Part shown: positions 7,944 to 15,798 of the stretch, in pieces
Numbering within the stretch: position 1 is the stretch's first letter
Layout of the letters: the number at the start of each line of letters is the position of its first letter
Origin: an uncultured Lachnospiraceae bacterium
GTDB taxonomy: Bacteria; Bacillota; Clostridia; TANB77; CAG-508
Direction: 5' to 3'
Assembly (NCBI GenBank): GCA_946637865.1
Contig: CAMPBM010000007.1
Coordinates: forward strand, 1 to 34,398
Length of the DNA stretch: 34,398 nucleotides
The notes under the pieces: model-generated
What the model saw: the letters and a program-made list of their open reading frames with translations, nothing else
The model's database searches: none
What the model was told of the DNA's origin: nothing
Translations under genes and position numbers: made by a program

Positions 7944-9020
7944 ATGGAAAGAAAAGTTAAAGTAGCACAATTTGGAACTGGTAAAATGTCTGTTTACACA
8001 ATGAGGTATGTGTATGAAAAGGGTGCAGAAATAGTGTCTGCGTTTGATATTAACCCAAATGTTATTGGGAAAGATATTGGCGAGATAATTGGTTCAGAAA
8101 ATAAAGGTGTTGTAGTTTCTCATGCAGAAAATGCAAGAGATATACTATCAGCTAATAAGCCAGATATAGCAATTATTACTACGATGAGTTTAATTAAAGA
8201 TGTTGAAGAGGCTCTAACGATATGCGCAGAACTTGGAATAAACGCTATTACAACCTGTGAGGAGGCATTTTTTCCTACAAATTCAAATCCTGGAATTACA
8301 AAAAAGTTGGATGAAATTGCTAAGAAGACAAATTGCACAATTACTGGAAGTGGATATCAAGACATCTATTGGGGACAATTAATTTCTTCAATAGCTGGTT
8401 CTACTCAAAAGATCACAAAAATAAAAGGAAGTTCAAGTTATAATGTTGAAGACTATGGAATAGCTTTAGCAAAGGCCCATGGTGCTGGCTTAACCTTAGA
8501 GGAATTTGATAAGGAAGTAGCATCTGTTGACAGAATTTCCGATGAACAAAGGCAAGAAATAATCGAAAAGGGTGATTATTTACCATCATATATGTGGAAT
8601 GTTAATGGATGGCTTGCAGAGAAGTTAGGTCTTCATGTAATATCTCAAAGCCAAAAATGCGTGCCACAAACTTATGAAAAAGACTTAGAATCATCAACTT
8701 TAGGAATGACAGTAAATGCTGGTGATGCTACTGGAATGAGTGCTGTTGTAACAACAGAAACTAAAGAAGGTATTATAATTGAAAGTGAATGTATTGGTAA
8801 AGTATATGCACCAGAGGAATTTGATAGAAATGAGTGGACGGTTTATGGTGAGCCTAATACTACAATAGTTGTAGAAAGACCTGCAACTGTAGAACTTACC
8901 TGCGCTAGTATAGTCAACAGAATTCCTGATGTTATTAATGCAAAGGCTGGTTTTGTACCTACTGCTGATATGGGAGAATTAAGGTTTAAAATCAATAGTT
9001 TAAATGAATATGTGAGGTAA
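7944..9020 (+). CDS. 2,4-diaminopentanoate dehydrogenase-like NAD(P)H oxidoreductase
   Basis: A 358-residue protein with an N-terminal Rossmann fold of the dihydrodipicolinate-reductase type: VKVAQFGTGKMSVYTMRYVY, then VSAFDINPNVIGKDIGEIIG, PDIAIITT and GINAITTCEEAFFP. This arrangement is that of the ornithine-fermentation enzyme 2,4-diaminopentanoate dehydrogenase (Ord) and its relatives, which deaminate 2,4-diaminopentanoate oxidatively. No other ornithine-degradation gene is in the window, so the precise substrate is uncertain. A GGAGGAGG ribosome site precedes the ATG. An incomplete hairpin and a palindromic element follow. Confidence 0.7.
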   Translation: MERKVKVAQFGTGKMSVYTMRYVYEKGAEIVSAFDINPNVIGKDIGEIIGSENKGVVVSHAENARDILSANKPDIAIITTMSLIKDVEEALTICAELGINAITTCEEAFFPTNSNPGITKKLDEIAKKTNCTITGSGYQDIYWGQLISSIAGSTQKITKIKGSSSYNVEDYGIALAKAHGAGLTLEEFDKEVASVDRISDEQRQEIIEKGDYLPSYMWNVNGWLAEKLGLHVISQSQKCVPQTYEKDLESSTLGMTVNAGDATGMSAVVTTETKEGIIIESECIGKVYAPEEFDRNEWTVYGEPNTTIVVERPATVELTCASIVNRIPDVINAKAGFVPTADMGELRFKINSLNEYVR

Positions 9021-9092
9021 TTATTATTTGTTACACATTACGTAGCGTATTGCAAAGCTACGCAATGCTGTTAACTTAAGATGCGGATATAG

Positions 9093-9150
9093 GGGACGCA
9101 GGGATTGTCTTTAACAGGGACACTATTGTCAAAGACAATTCCTACGTCCC
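9093..9150. repeat. Palindrome with GGGACG arms
   Basis: Arms 9093-9112 and 9131-9150 pair with three mismatches (GGGACGCAGGGATTGTCTTT). It interrupts or borders the acyl-CoA ligase remnant, whose open frame begins ten bases later. Confidence 0.65.
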
Positions 9151-9159
9151 TCGTGTCAC

Positions 9160-9255
9160 ATGGATAAAGATGGATTAACTAATTATAAGCATATTAAGAA
9201 TTTGGTTGTTACAAATGAGCCTATGGTAAAGACTACTACAGCTAAAGTATCCTAG
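9160..9255 (+). pseudogene. AMP-forming acyl-CoA ligase, C-terminal remnant
   Basis: Thirty-one codons read LTNYKHIKNLVVTNEPMVKT followed by TTAKVS and stop. This matches the end of long-chain acyl-CoA synthetases (pattern LPSYK.I....I.D.P..KTTT.KIKR), including the conserved lysine after KTTT. Everything upstream has been replaced by a palindromic element, so this is a 3' relic left by an insertion or deletion. Confidence 0.5.
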
Positions 9256-9297
9256 GATGCCTAAAAATTGATTTAAATACTAATTGATTCATCGAAA

Positions 9298-9342
9298 AAA
9301 AGGGCTTTTACTTTGTATAAAGTATTAGCTCTTTTTCTTTTG
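9298..9342 (+). terminator. Probable terminator
   Basis: AAGGGCTTTTACTTT and AAAGTATTAGCTCTTTTTC form an imperfect hairpin followed by a T run, before the lysozyme gene. Confidence 0.5.
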
Positions 9343-9425
9343 GAATATTTAGAATAAAAATGAACAAAAAAATGTATTTCTAATATAATTATAATATATC
9401 TGTAATTATATTGGAGGTGTTTTTT

Positions 9426-10691
9426 ATAAAAAAGAGAATTTTAAGGTGTGCAGTAGTATTATTAATATTAAACCTAATGTATTCAATACATTCATTTGCA
9501 CTAAGCCCACAAGACGAGTTGATTTATGAAGGAATAGACATAAGTGTATGGCAGAGAGACATTGATTTTTATCAGGTAAAAAATGAAGGGATAGAAATAG
9601 TATATATAAAAGCCAGTCAGGGAACAAATCTTATTGATCCGTATCTTGAAACTAATTATAAAAATGCTAAGGCTAATAATTTAAAAATAGGATTTTATCA
9701 TTTCCTAACAGCTACAACAGTTGCACAGGCTGAAGCTGAAGCAAGTTTTTTCGCGTCAGCAATAGAAGGAAAAGAAGTTGATTGCAAATTGGCTATGGAC
9801 TATGAACAGTTTTATGGGGTTTCTAAAAATGGAATAAATGAAATAGGAGTTGCATTTATTAAAAAATTAAAGCAAATAACAGGTAAAGATGTAATAGTTT
9901 ACAGCAATTTAAACAATGTGAAGAATACTTTTGAAGATAATGTAGCAAGTGAAGGAAAACTATGGATTGCATACTATAGTAATCCGAACAATCTAACAGG
10001 AGTACAATCAAGTTGGGATACCTATATCGGAATTCAATATACAAGTACAGGTAGAATAGCTGGAATAAATGGAAATGTTGACAGAGACAGATTTTCGAAA
10101 GAAATTTTGATGGCAGATTTGCAAGGCTCAGCTGGTAATAATAATCAAGATAGTAGTAACAATGGTAGTGTACAGATTGTAAATTATGTTGTAAAAACTG
10201 GAGACACTTTAAGCAAAATTGCTATGCAGTTTGGAACTACAGTTGCAGAAATTGCACAAAGAAATAAAATACCAAATGTTAACCTAATTTATCCTGGACA
10301 AATTTTTGAGATAATTATTGGAACAGATGGTTCAAACAATAATACTCAAACTGGTGGTTCGAATAATAATTCTCAGCAGAATATAACATATAAAATAAAA
10401 AGGGGAGATACTCTTTGGAAAATAGCTAAAAATTATGGCGTTACAATCCAAGATATAGTTAAGTGGAATAATATAAAAAATCAGAATTTGATATATACGG
10501 GAAACACGCTTGTTATATATAAAAACGGCGTGGGTGGTAGTATTAATTCAGGAAGCACATATACAGTTATTAGAGGGGATACGTTAAGTCAAATTGCTTT
10601 AAGGTTTGGAACAACTGTAAATAGACTTGTTCAGGTTAATGGAATAAGGAATCCTAATTTGATTTATGTTGGGCAGGTATTAGTGATTTGA
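9426..10691 (+). CDS. GH25 lysozyme with three LysM domains; probable ATA start
   Basis: A secreted cell-wall hydrolase of about 421 residues. A signal peptide ([20 protein letters not shown]) leads into a glycoside hydrolase 25 domain ([39 protein letters not shown] with the catalytic acidic pair, WIAYYS). Three LysM repeats follow ([48 protein letters not shown]), joined by Asn/Gly/Ser-rich linkers. The likely task is muramidase action on peptidoglycan. The start is unusual: a strong GGAGGTG at 9413-9419 points to ATA at 9426, exactly where the lysine-rich signal peptide begins. The only in-frame NTG codons (TTG 9411, GTG 9417) lie in or before the ribosome site itself. Confidence 0.88.
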   Translation: MKKRILRCAVVLLILNLMYSIHSFALSPQDELIYEGIDISVWQRDIDFYQVKNEGIEIVYIKASQGTNLIDPYLETNYKNAKANNLKIGFYHFLTATTVAQAEAEASFFASAIEGKEVDCKLAMDYEQFYGVSKNGINEIGVAFIKKLKQITGKDVIVYSNLNNVKNTFEDNVASEGKLWIAYYSNPNNLTGVQSSWDTYIGIQYTSTGRIAGINGNVDRDRFSKEILMADLQGSAGNNNQDSSNNGSVQIVNYVVKTGDTLSKIAMQFGTTVAEIAQRNKIPNVNLIYPGQIFEIIIGTDGSNNNTQTGGSNNNSQQNITYKIKRGDTLWKIAKNYGVTIQDIVKWNNIKNQNLIYTGNTLVIYKNGVGGSINSGSTYTVIRGDTLSQIALRFGTTVNRLVQVNGIRNPNLIYVGQVLVI

Positions 10692-10702
10692 TGAAACAAG
10701 AG

Positions 10703-10780
10703 AAGACAATGGGACGTAGTAACTATCTACAACAAAAGGATATTTTCTTGTTGCAGACAGTTACTACGTCCTATTGTCTT
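10703..10780. repeat. Long palindrome after the lysozyme gene
   Basis: AAGACAATGGGACGTAGTAA and its near-complete complement at 10756-10780 form a long stem with an internal loop. It again contains GGGACG. It likely acts as a bidirectional transcript end and belongs with the other GGGACG hairpins. Confidence 0.7.
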
Positions 10781-10783
10781 TCC

Positions 10784-11119
10784 TTATCTAAATTTTTTCT
10801 CTTTCAAAATATTATTGTTAGACAAAGAATTCGATATAATTTCATTCATTTTTGATATTTTATTATGCTCATCATATTCTATTTGTATATAATCTTTATC
10901 ATTTAGACTTATTTCGGTAATTCTATTACTATCATCATATTTATATTTATAATTAAATTCTAAAATTTCATCATTGTTTGGTGATTTGTATTTGTAATAT
11001 ATTAAATTTCCTTTTTCATCAAGCTTTTCGTCTAGGATGATTTTATCATTTCTCATTAGACCTTGCATAGTTTGAATGTTATGTAAACAAAATTTACATA
11101 AAGTTGACATTCTCCACAA
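10784..11119 (-). pseudogene. YD-repeat-like fragment
   Basis: An open minus-strand frame of up to 111 codons. The part from about 11056 to 10784 looks like protein: a short repeat KYKYDDSNRITEIS followed by IEYDEHNKISKMNEI resembles RHS/YD repeats, which are found in large secreted or toxin-delivery proteins. There is no signal peptide and no ribosome site before an ATG, and the first 20 codons overlap the promoter of the dockerin gene on the other strand. I take it as a relic of a longer gene; a small intact protein starting at 11056 or 11068 is possible. Confidence 0.35.
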
Positions 11120-11132
11120 AATTTGTTATAAT
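11104..11132 (+). promoter_or_regulatory. Promoter of the dockerin gene
   Basis: TTGACA at 11104-11109, 17 bases, TATAAT at 11127-11132. Perfect consensus; it places the transcription start well before the ATG at 11200 and argues against any upstream start. Confidence 0.8.
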
Positions 11133-11199
11133 TAGACCCACACGTAAAGCAATTAAACCAAATTTTTTCAAAAATAAAAACAATGGAGGTTTACACACT

Positions 11200-12558
11200 A
11201 TGAAGATGAAGAAATTTGTAGCAATGGCTATGGCAATGGCAATGACAGGCTATAGTGCAGAGAAAAACACAAATGCAGATTCAACTGCAACAATGACATT
11301 CACAAAAGCCTACAAAGTAGGAGATGTCAATGGTGATGGCAAAATTAATGCATCAGATGCAAGTACTATTCTCTCTGCCTATGCAGAGTTAGCAAACAAA
11401 GGAACATGCTTGCTGATTCGTGAATTGGCAGACGTGAACGGAGACAATAAAATTGACTCCTCAGATGCTAGTAGTGTGCTACGGCAATATTCTACTGCAT
11501 CAACTGGTGCTACTTCGAATCATCTCAATGCAATGGATGCTGGAGACATCATAATGTTGCAATCTGATAATCCGAAATCTACCCTGAACGAGGGTGAAGT
11601 ATATGAGTACCTACAGATACTCATATATACTGAGCCCAATGGCCCAATATTTGATAAAAAGAGTTTTTTAGATATAGGTGATCGTTTCAAAGTGGTAAAA
11701 GTAGAAGGAGATTGGTGTCAAATCTATCTCACTTCAAGAATACCGTTTTTCTGCGGTATGGTATACATAAAACAGGATAGTTTACAAAACTGTCTGAAAC
11801 TCGTAGGTCGTACCACATCTCCAAATGCAACAGAAACTACATCAGCTGAAGAAATTATAACAACCACTACAGAATCAACAGTTACAACAGAAACAACGAC
11901 AGCAACAACTACCACCACAAATATACAGACCACAACTACAACTACTACAGAGGAACCAAATTATGAAACTACACCAACATATACGAACGAGGGAAATATT
12001 GCATACGGCTCTGTAATTGAATTTGTGGGAACATCGTGGATTTTACACGATAAGGTAACCGATAATGACAACGGAGATTTTTATGAACCATTACATTATA
12101 TTAATTATGGAGAAAAAATCTTTATCAAGGACAATCCTGTAGAGGATTGGTATTGCATAGGTCTAGAAAAATCCGTAGTGGAAAACGCTTTTATATGTAT
12201 TCCTGAGTCTGCCTGGAGTTATTTTAACGTAACTGGTGAGAGAATTAATGTGAATAACGGCCAGGTTGTAGAGGAAGCTCCTACGCCCATAGAGGAAAAT
12301 TCACCTGTTGTAGACGAACCACTAGTTGATAGATATTCTATTGGAGATCAACTTCTTTTTGTTGGTGATTTTGGTTGGAATCTTCGTGCATCTACTGATT
12401 TCGACGGTGCTAATATCATAGGCTCTTTGCAAAAGGGCGATGTGGTAAAAGTTATGTATACAGAAATAGGCTCAGATTGGTATTTCATAGAGTCTGATGC
12501 GGGTAATTTCTGGATATATATAGAGCCTCAATTCTATGAGGCGTTCATACGAATATAA
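11200..12558 (+). CDS. Secreted N-terminal dockerin protein with SH3-like domains
   Basis: A 452-residue exported protein. ATG 11200 follows TGGAGG and a consensus promoter. After a Met/Ala-rich signal peptide, a type I dockerin occupies about residues 40-98: two calcium-loop repeats, DVNGDGKINASDAS and DVNGDNKIDSSDASS, each with a following helix. Next come an SH3-like domain (about 115-215), a Thr-rich linker (about 218-262, clearly flexible) and two further SH3-like segments, the last being GDQLLFVGDFGWNLRAS and onward to the C terminus. Dockerins bind cohesins on scaffoldins or the cell surface; no cohesin lies in this window. Codon use is less AT-biased than neighbours, and codon 95 is CGG, so recent acquisition is likely. 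Confidence 0.82.
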   Translation: MKMKKFVAMAMAMAMTGYSAEKNTNADSTATMTFTKAYKVGDVNGDGKINASDASTILSAYAELANKGTCLLIRELADVNGDNKIDSSDASSVLRQYSTASTGATSNHLNAMDAGDIIMLQSDNPKSTLNEGEVYEYLQILIYTEPNGPIFDKKSFLDIGDRFKVVKVEGDWCQIYLTSRIPFFCGMVYIKQDSLQNCLKLVGRTTSPNATETTSAEEIITTTTESTVTTETTTATTTTTNIQTTTTTTTEEPNYETTPTYTNEGNIAYGSVIEFVGTSWILHDKVTDNDNGDFYEPLHYINYGEKIFIKDNPVEDWYCIGLEKSVVENAFICIPESAWSYFNVTGERINVNNGQVVEEAPTPIEENSPVVDEPLVDRYSIGDQLLFVGDFGWNLRASTDFDGANIIGSLQKGDVVKVMYTEIGSDWYFIESDAGNFWIYIEPQFYEAFIRI

Positions 12559-12571
12559 GTTAAATGTGTTT

Positions 12572-12603
12572 GAAAGGCAATCCTATATAGGATTGCCTTT
12601 CTT
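12572..12603 (+). terminator. Rho-independent terminator
   Basis: GAAAGGCAATCCTA pairs perfectly with its complement and ends in TTTCTTT, just after the dockerin gene. Confidence 0.85.
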
Positions 12604-12622
12604 TAGGTGGTAACAAACTGAA

Positions 12623-12895
12623 GTTACAGTCCAGCCTCGGTGCTTTTGCAATAAGCCGTCCAATATAAGAATTATGTAATCGCTTACAATATATTAACAC
12701 TCCGTAAGCTTGCTGGTCGGTTTAATCAAAAGATAAAAGGATTTTGAAGTGCGAGAGGAATTCTAGTGAGGGTGCAATCCTTTTATCCATTTGATTAAAC
12801 GTACCAAACTGCGCTTCGTACTGCGTTGTTAATATATTGCTGGCTCTTACATAATTCTTATATTGAACTACTCAAAAAAATGGCTGACCTGTAAC
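12623..12895. repeat. B1 palindromic element (MITE-like)
   Basis: About 273 bases with ends GTTACAGTCCAGCC and GGCTGACCTGTAAC. The outer arms (CCAATATAAGAATTATGTAA and complement, then AATATATTAACA and complement) enclose a second perfect-like palindrome (GTTTAATCAAAAGATAAAAG and complement at about 12719-12810) around a non-palindromic core. It encodes nothing. A truncated relative is at 25020 and small fragments at 4880, 7760 and 16725. Confidence 0.75.
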
Positions 12896-12903
12896 ACCAA
12901 CTG

Positions 12904-12940
12904 AAACAAATTAAGACCGTCCCCAAATGTTTCATAATCA
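12904..12940. repeat. Half copy of the C element
   Basis: CTGAAACAAATTAAGACCGT followed by CCCCAAATGTTTCA reproduces one arm of the C1 palindrome (6024-6138), directly beside the end of B1. It shows that elements insert next to or into one another. Confidence 0.7.
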
Positions 12941-12964
12941 ACCTTGGAAAAAAATACCACATAC

Positions 12965-12993
12965 TTGCAAATTAACATAAAATGTGCTATAAT
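12965..12993 (+). promoter_or_regulatory. Promoter of the 231-residue protein gene
   Basis: TTGCAA at 12965-12970, 17 bases, TATAAT at 12988-12993, giving a leader of about 100 bases before the ATG at 13102. Confidence 0.7.
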
Positions 12994-13050
12994 GTAAATG
13001 TCATATATTGTATAACGCTACTTATACAGAAAATAAAGTATAAAAGTTTT

Positions 13051-13094
13051 CTGGAGGGGTAGCGTAACCTCCAGAGTGTATTACTATAGGAGGT
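13051..13094 (+). promoter_or_regulatory. Leader with two competing hairpins over the ribosome site
   Basis: CTGGAGG at 13051-13057 pairs with CCTCCAG at 13068-13074. The same ACCTCC (13067-13072) is also complementary to the ribosome site GGAGGT at 13089-13094. The two pairings exclude each other, as in translational attenuators. No ligand-binding core is recognised, so this is only a candidate control element. Confidence 0.4.
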
Positions 13095-13101
13095 AGTAAT
13101 T

Positions 13102-13797
13102 ATGATAGGATTTGGTAAATTTGGCAAAAGAGGTTCACAGGCAGTAGAAATCACTACACTTACAGACAAGCGTCTTGTAAGAATAAACCCGCAGGAAGAA
13201 GGCTTCTATGATGCCGTTCTTAACTTCAAATCAGACATTATTAGCATCATTGATTTCATTGAAGCTATCAAAGAAGTCAAGGATGAAAAACTTGAAGCAT
13301 TTTATAAGCCTGTCTACGATCCATCAGAAGATGACACAATAGTAGTTTATCAAAAAGGTAATAAACCAGCAACAGGTCATTCCTATAACTGGTGGACTGA
13401 AACAGCCTCCAAAATGCCGGCGGTAGAAGGCAAAAACTGGAAAATAGCGACGGAATACCAGTATTATGCCTTTCTCGTGTGGTTGATTAACCGCTTAGTC
13501 AAGAGTGGTAAATCTGTGGAAGAAGCAATCAACCAGGTAGTGAATAATTCAAAAGAATTAGGACATTACTACGATTCGGAAAAGGAGCCTGTGGCTACAG
13601 GAAATATAAATGTTTGCGGTGTATATGATTTAGCAAACACATATAAATTCCTGAAATGCTCCAATAACGTCGGAGGCTTTTGGCTCGGTGGGGGTGGTCC
13701 TGTTCATGATCTTGAAGGCAATCCGCTCGCCGACCTCCGCCATTTTACTAATGTAGGTACTGGTTTCAATAAAAGTGTTGGTATGCTAGTGCTTTAA
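13102..13797 (+). CDS. Unrecognised protein with a possible C-type-lectin/FGE-like C terminus
   Basis: A 231-residue protein that I cannot assign. The N-terminal half (GFGKFGKRGSQAVEITTL) is unfamiliar and has no signal peptide. From about residue 112 the order of motifs resembles formylglycine-generating-enzyme/C-type-lectin folds: KIATEYQYYAFL where FGE-like proteins have RLPTEAEWE, then CGVYDLANTYKFL where they have GLYDMAGNVWEW, a Gly-rich GGFWLGGGG, and an end DLRHFTN...KSVGMLVL like the usual VGFR(L/V). Proteins of this fold at the ends of phages or retroelements can be diversified, but no reverse transcriptase or template repeat is visible here. Strong own promoter and GGAGG site. Base composition is higher in GC than its neighbours. 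The fold suggestion is inference. Confidence 0.65.
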   Translation: MIGFGKFGKRGSQAVEITTLTDKRLVRINPQEEGFYDAVLNFKSDIISIIDFIEAIKEVKDEKLEAFYKPVYDPSEDDTIVVYQKGNKPATGHSYNWWTETASKMPAVEGKNWKIATEYQYYAFLVWLINRLVKSGKSVEEAINQVVNNSKELGHYYDSEKEPVATGNINVCGVYDLANTYKFLKCSNNVGGFWLGGGGPVHDLEGNPLADLRHFTNVGTGFNKSVGMLVL

Positions 13798-13811
13798 AGA
13801 ATCCAAACGTG

Positions 13812-13842
13812 TATAGGACTTGCTTTGCAGGTCCTATATTCA
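13812..13842 (+). terminator. Possible terminator
   Basis: ATAGGAC and GTCCTAT (13813-13819, 13831-13837) form a hairpin 16 bases after the stop. The T tract is weak. Confidence 0.4.
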
Positions 13843-13983
13843 GTATGAGAATTTCTTGAGCTGTAGCAAATGCGAGATCAAAAATTTCTGCAGAGGAAGT
13901 CCTTTGGTAACAAAATGTCTTACAGGAGATTTATACGGAAAAGACCCTCAGTGTTGATGTTGCAAGAAGTTCTAAAAAGAGGA

Positions 13984-14028
13984 ATATAGAGCAGTATTAA
14001 ATGATTTTTCATTGATACTGCTCTATAT
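13984..14028. repeat. Short palindrome beside A1
   Basis: ATATAGAGCAGTAT and its perfect complement (14-base arms, 17-base loop) lie eight bases before the A1 element. The stretch 13843-13983 between the genes shows no gene that I can support. Confidence 0.6.
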
Positions 14029-14035
14029 ATTATCT

Positions 14036-14246
14036 GTTACTGTTTAACACTTTTTATAAAATAATCCGCCCAAACCATAGAATTAAGTAGCGTGCTGAAA
14101 TATATTAGTACTCCGTTCGTTTACTGGCGATTAGATTTGAGAATTTGAGAAAAAGCCATAAGGTGGGAGCGCCAAACTGCGCACTCCACTTCGTATTAAT
14201 ATATTTCATCAACATTATGGGCACCTGAACTGTAACAAACAGTAAC
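14036..14246. repeat. A1 palindromic element (chimeric ends)
   Basis: Starts GTTACTGTTTAACACTTTTT, then AATCCGCCCAAACC and the arm to AATATATTAGTAC, a conserved core (CGTTTACTGGCGATTAGATT to GGGAGCGCCAAACTGCGC), and the returning arm. Unlike A2 and A3, the right arm ends ATCAACATTATGGGCACC instead of the complement of the left arm, and this right end matches the element at 34345. A1 therefore looks like a recombinant of two subtypes. Confidence 0.75.
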
Positions 14247-14332
14247 TATTATCTAAAAAATGGAATAAAATAGCTTGTAATAATAAGCAATTTTTGATAT
14301 ATTATATTCATTACTGAAAAGGGGTCAGAAAA

Positions 14333-14569
14333 ATGAATAATTTAGAAAAATTTTTTCAAAATACAAAAGATTCATTGCCACATAAAAATGTGCAAATGTT
14401 TTGAAAAGATAATGTGCAGACAGGTACAGCTACAGATTTTGGATGCGGAGCAGGTAGAGATACAATATTCTTAATAAAGAATGGCTGGAATGTTATTTCT
14501 GTTGATAAGGAAAATACAAAAACATTAATTGAGCAAAAATCAAAAATACGAAGAAACGTTAGATGTTGA
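14333..14569 (+). pseudogene. SAM-dependent methyltransferase remnant
   Basis: From ATG 14333 the frame reads MNNLEKFFQNTKDSLPHKNV, meets TGA at 14402, and continues with a class I methyltransferase motif I: TATDFGCGAGRDTIFLIKNG, then WNVISVDKE, ending at 14567. The glycine-rich SAM-binding loop is clear. The rest of the enzyme is missing; the next open frame is unrelated. Internal stop plus truncation make it a pseudogene. Selenocysteine at the TGA was considered and is not supported. Confidence 0.65.
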
Positions 14570-14570
14570 T

Positions 14571-14883
14571 CCTGATAAAGAAAACATCTCCTATGAAATT
14601 GCAACTGATTTAGATAATTTTATAAAAAGTGGAATAAGAATTAGCATTGAAAATGCAACTATAAATTATGAAAACAATGTATTGCAAATAGACGATTATG
14701 ATAAAGATGTTATTGTAAGGGTACAAAGTGGAGTATGTGAAGGCAGTACAATAACATATAAACTAAGAAAACAATCAGACATGCAAATTGGATATATCAT
14801 AATAGGAAGTTACTGTAGTTCCATTGGATGAAGTTGCAGAATTAAGTTTTGAAAATAAGGAAATGTACTTTGAATCCATTTAA
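14571..14883 (+). pseudogene. Hypothetical beta-rich protein fragment, frameshifted
   Basis: An open frame (usable to 14831) reads SYEIATDLDNFIKSGIRISI, then ENATINYENNVLQIDDYDKD and onward; a +1 change near 14805 joins it to VTVVPLDEVAELSFENKEMY followed by FESI and stop at 14881. The combined piece looks like the end of an extracytoplasmic beta protein. Its beginning is missing because it is fused to the methyltransferase relic. The shift here is not at CGG (the skipped base would be the A after GGA). No family recognised. Confidence 0.4.
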
Positions 14884-14980
14884 CTCTTATTATATAATAA
14901 CTATATGGTTTGGAGTACCAAAAAGACGAAATTGTTGAACTGTAACAAGAATAGTAATAGTAAAAAAGGAGGCGTGTTAT

Positions 14981-15796
14981 ATAAAAAAGTTTATTATTAT
15001 TTTAGCAGTAATATTATTCAGTATTTCATATTGTGTAATATATAATTATGGAAAACACTGCACAATAAAAGTAGTAGCAAATGGTTTAGAGAATATTTCA
15101 ATTAAATATGATGAGGATATTCTCGAGTGTAAGGAAAATATAGAAAATGGTGTGATATTTCTTGATATTACAGCAAAGAAGACTGGAAAGACTACAATTA
15201 ACATAGACGGTGAATTAGTACTTGAAGATGGAGAAATTGCACAAATACAGCGTAGTAGAGATATATATGTACATAAAACAGGAGTTATTACTAAAGATAA
15301 TTTTCTGGGTAACTGTAACGGTGATATATTTTTTAGCATATCTTTTTATATAGTAATTGGACTTGTAATAATTTATCTAATAATGGAATATAAGAAGAAG
15401 AAAAAAGGGCTGTACGAATATGGAAGAGTAAGGTTATTAGGTTTAATAATATTTATTACAATATCATACCTATGGGGGATAGCGTTATTAATATATGATT
15501 TCATCCATGGAACATACTATCAATCAATATACAGTATAATAACAACGTTGAAAGACTATATGTACATATTCTTGATGCTAATTTTCCCATTAGCTTTTGT
15601 TGTAACAGTATTAGTAACAATAAGTAATTTGAAATTGTTAAAAAAAGAAGGCAAAAGTTTAAAGAATATGTTGGGTATACTACTAGGAGGGTTCTTTTGC
15701 CTAGCAACTATCGTAAGTATTATGCTACAAGCTACTCATTTTAATGATAAAAGCCTTAATGCAGTGTTTACAGAATATATATATATAGCATTATAA
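14981..15796 (+). CDS. Membrane protein, probable N-terminal half of a YdcF-like protein; ATA start
   Basis: The frame is open from 14981 and gives about 271 residues: an N-terminal anchor (KKFIIILAVILFSISYCVIY), an extracellular beta-like region of about 90 residues (VVANGLENISIKYDEDILEC, then GKTTINIDGE), and four membrane segments (about 114-134, 149-170, 186-210, 224-244). Ribosome site GGAGG at 14968-14972 lies eight bases before ATA at 14981. A later GTG at 15152 would cut the anchor and has no ribosome site. The stop at 15794 is two bases before the DUF218 gene; an (AT)6A tract at 15775-15787 lies just before it, and removing one AT would fuse both into a single 480-residue protein. 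Role unknown. Confidence 0.65.
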   Translation: MKKFIIILAVILFSISYCVIYNYGKHCTIKVVANGLENISIKYDEDILECKENIENGVIFLDITAKKTGKTTINIDGELVLEDGEIAQIQRSRDIYVHKTGVITKDNFLGNCNGDIFFSISFYIVIGLVIIYLIMEYKKKKKGLYEYGRVRLLGLIIFITISYLWGIALLIYDFIHGTYYQSIYSIITTLKDYMYIFLMLIFPLAFVVTVLVTISNLKLLKKEGKSLKNMLGILLGGFFCLATIVSIMLQATHFNDKSLNAVFTEYIYIAL

Positions 15797-15798
15797 CA

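Noticed and set aside
7750..7944. Riboswitch in the leader of the diaminopentanoate dehydrogenase-like gene
   Set aside because: Only a B-element-like hairpin and AT-rich sequence are seen; no known riboswitch core was recognised.
12623..12895. CRISPR array or tandem repeat
   Set aside because: The repeats are inverted arms of single elements, without regular direct repeats and spacers.
13102..13797. Diversity-generating retroelement target
   Set aside because: No reverse transcriptase, template repeat or accessory gene is visible in the window; only the possible fold remains as a hint.
14402..14404. In-frame TGA in the methyltransferase as selenocysteine
   Set aside because: No selenoprotein family fits, no following hairpin of the right form was seen, and the gene is truncated soon after.
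14800..14815. Fourth programmed +1 shift in the 14571-14883 fragment
   Set aside because: The shift is not at CGG and the gene lacks its beginning, so ordinary decay is enough.
15152..15796. GTG 15152 as start of the membrane protein
   Set aside because: The frame is open to 14981 with an export-type N terminus and a clean ribosome site; 15152 has none.
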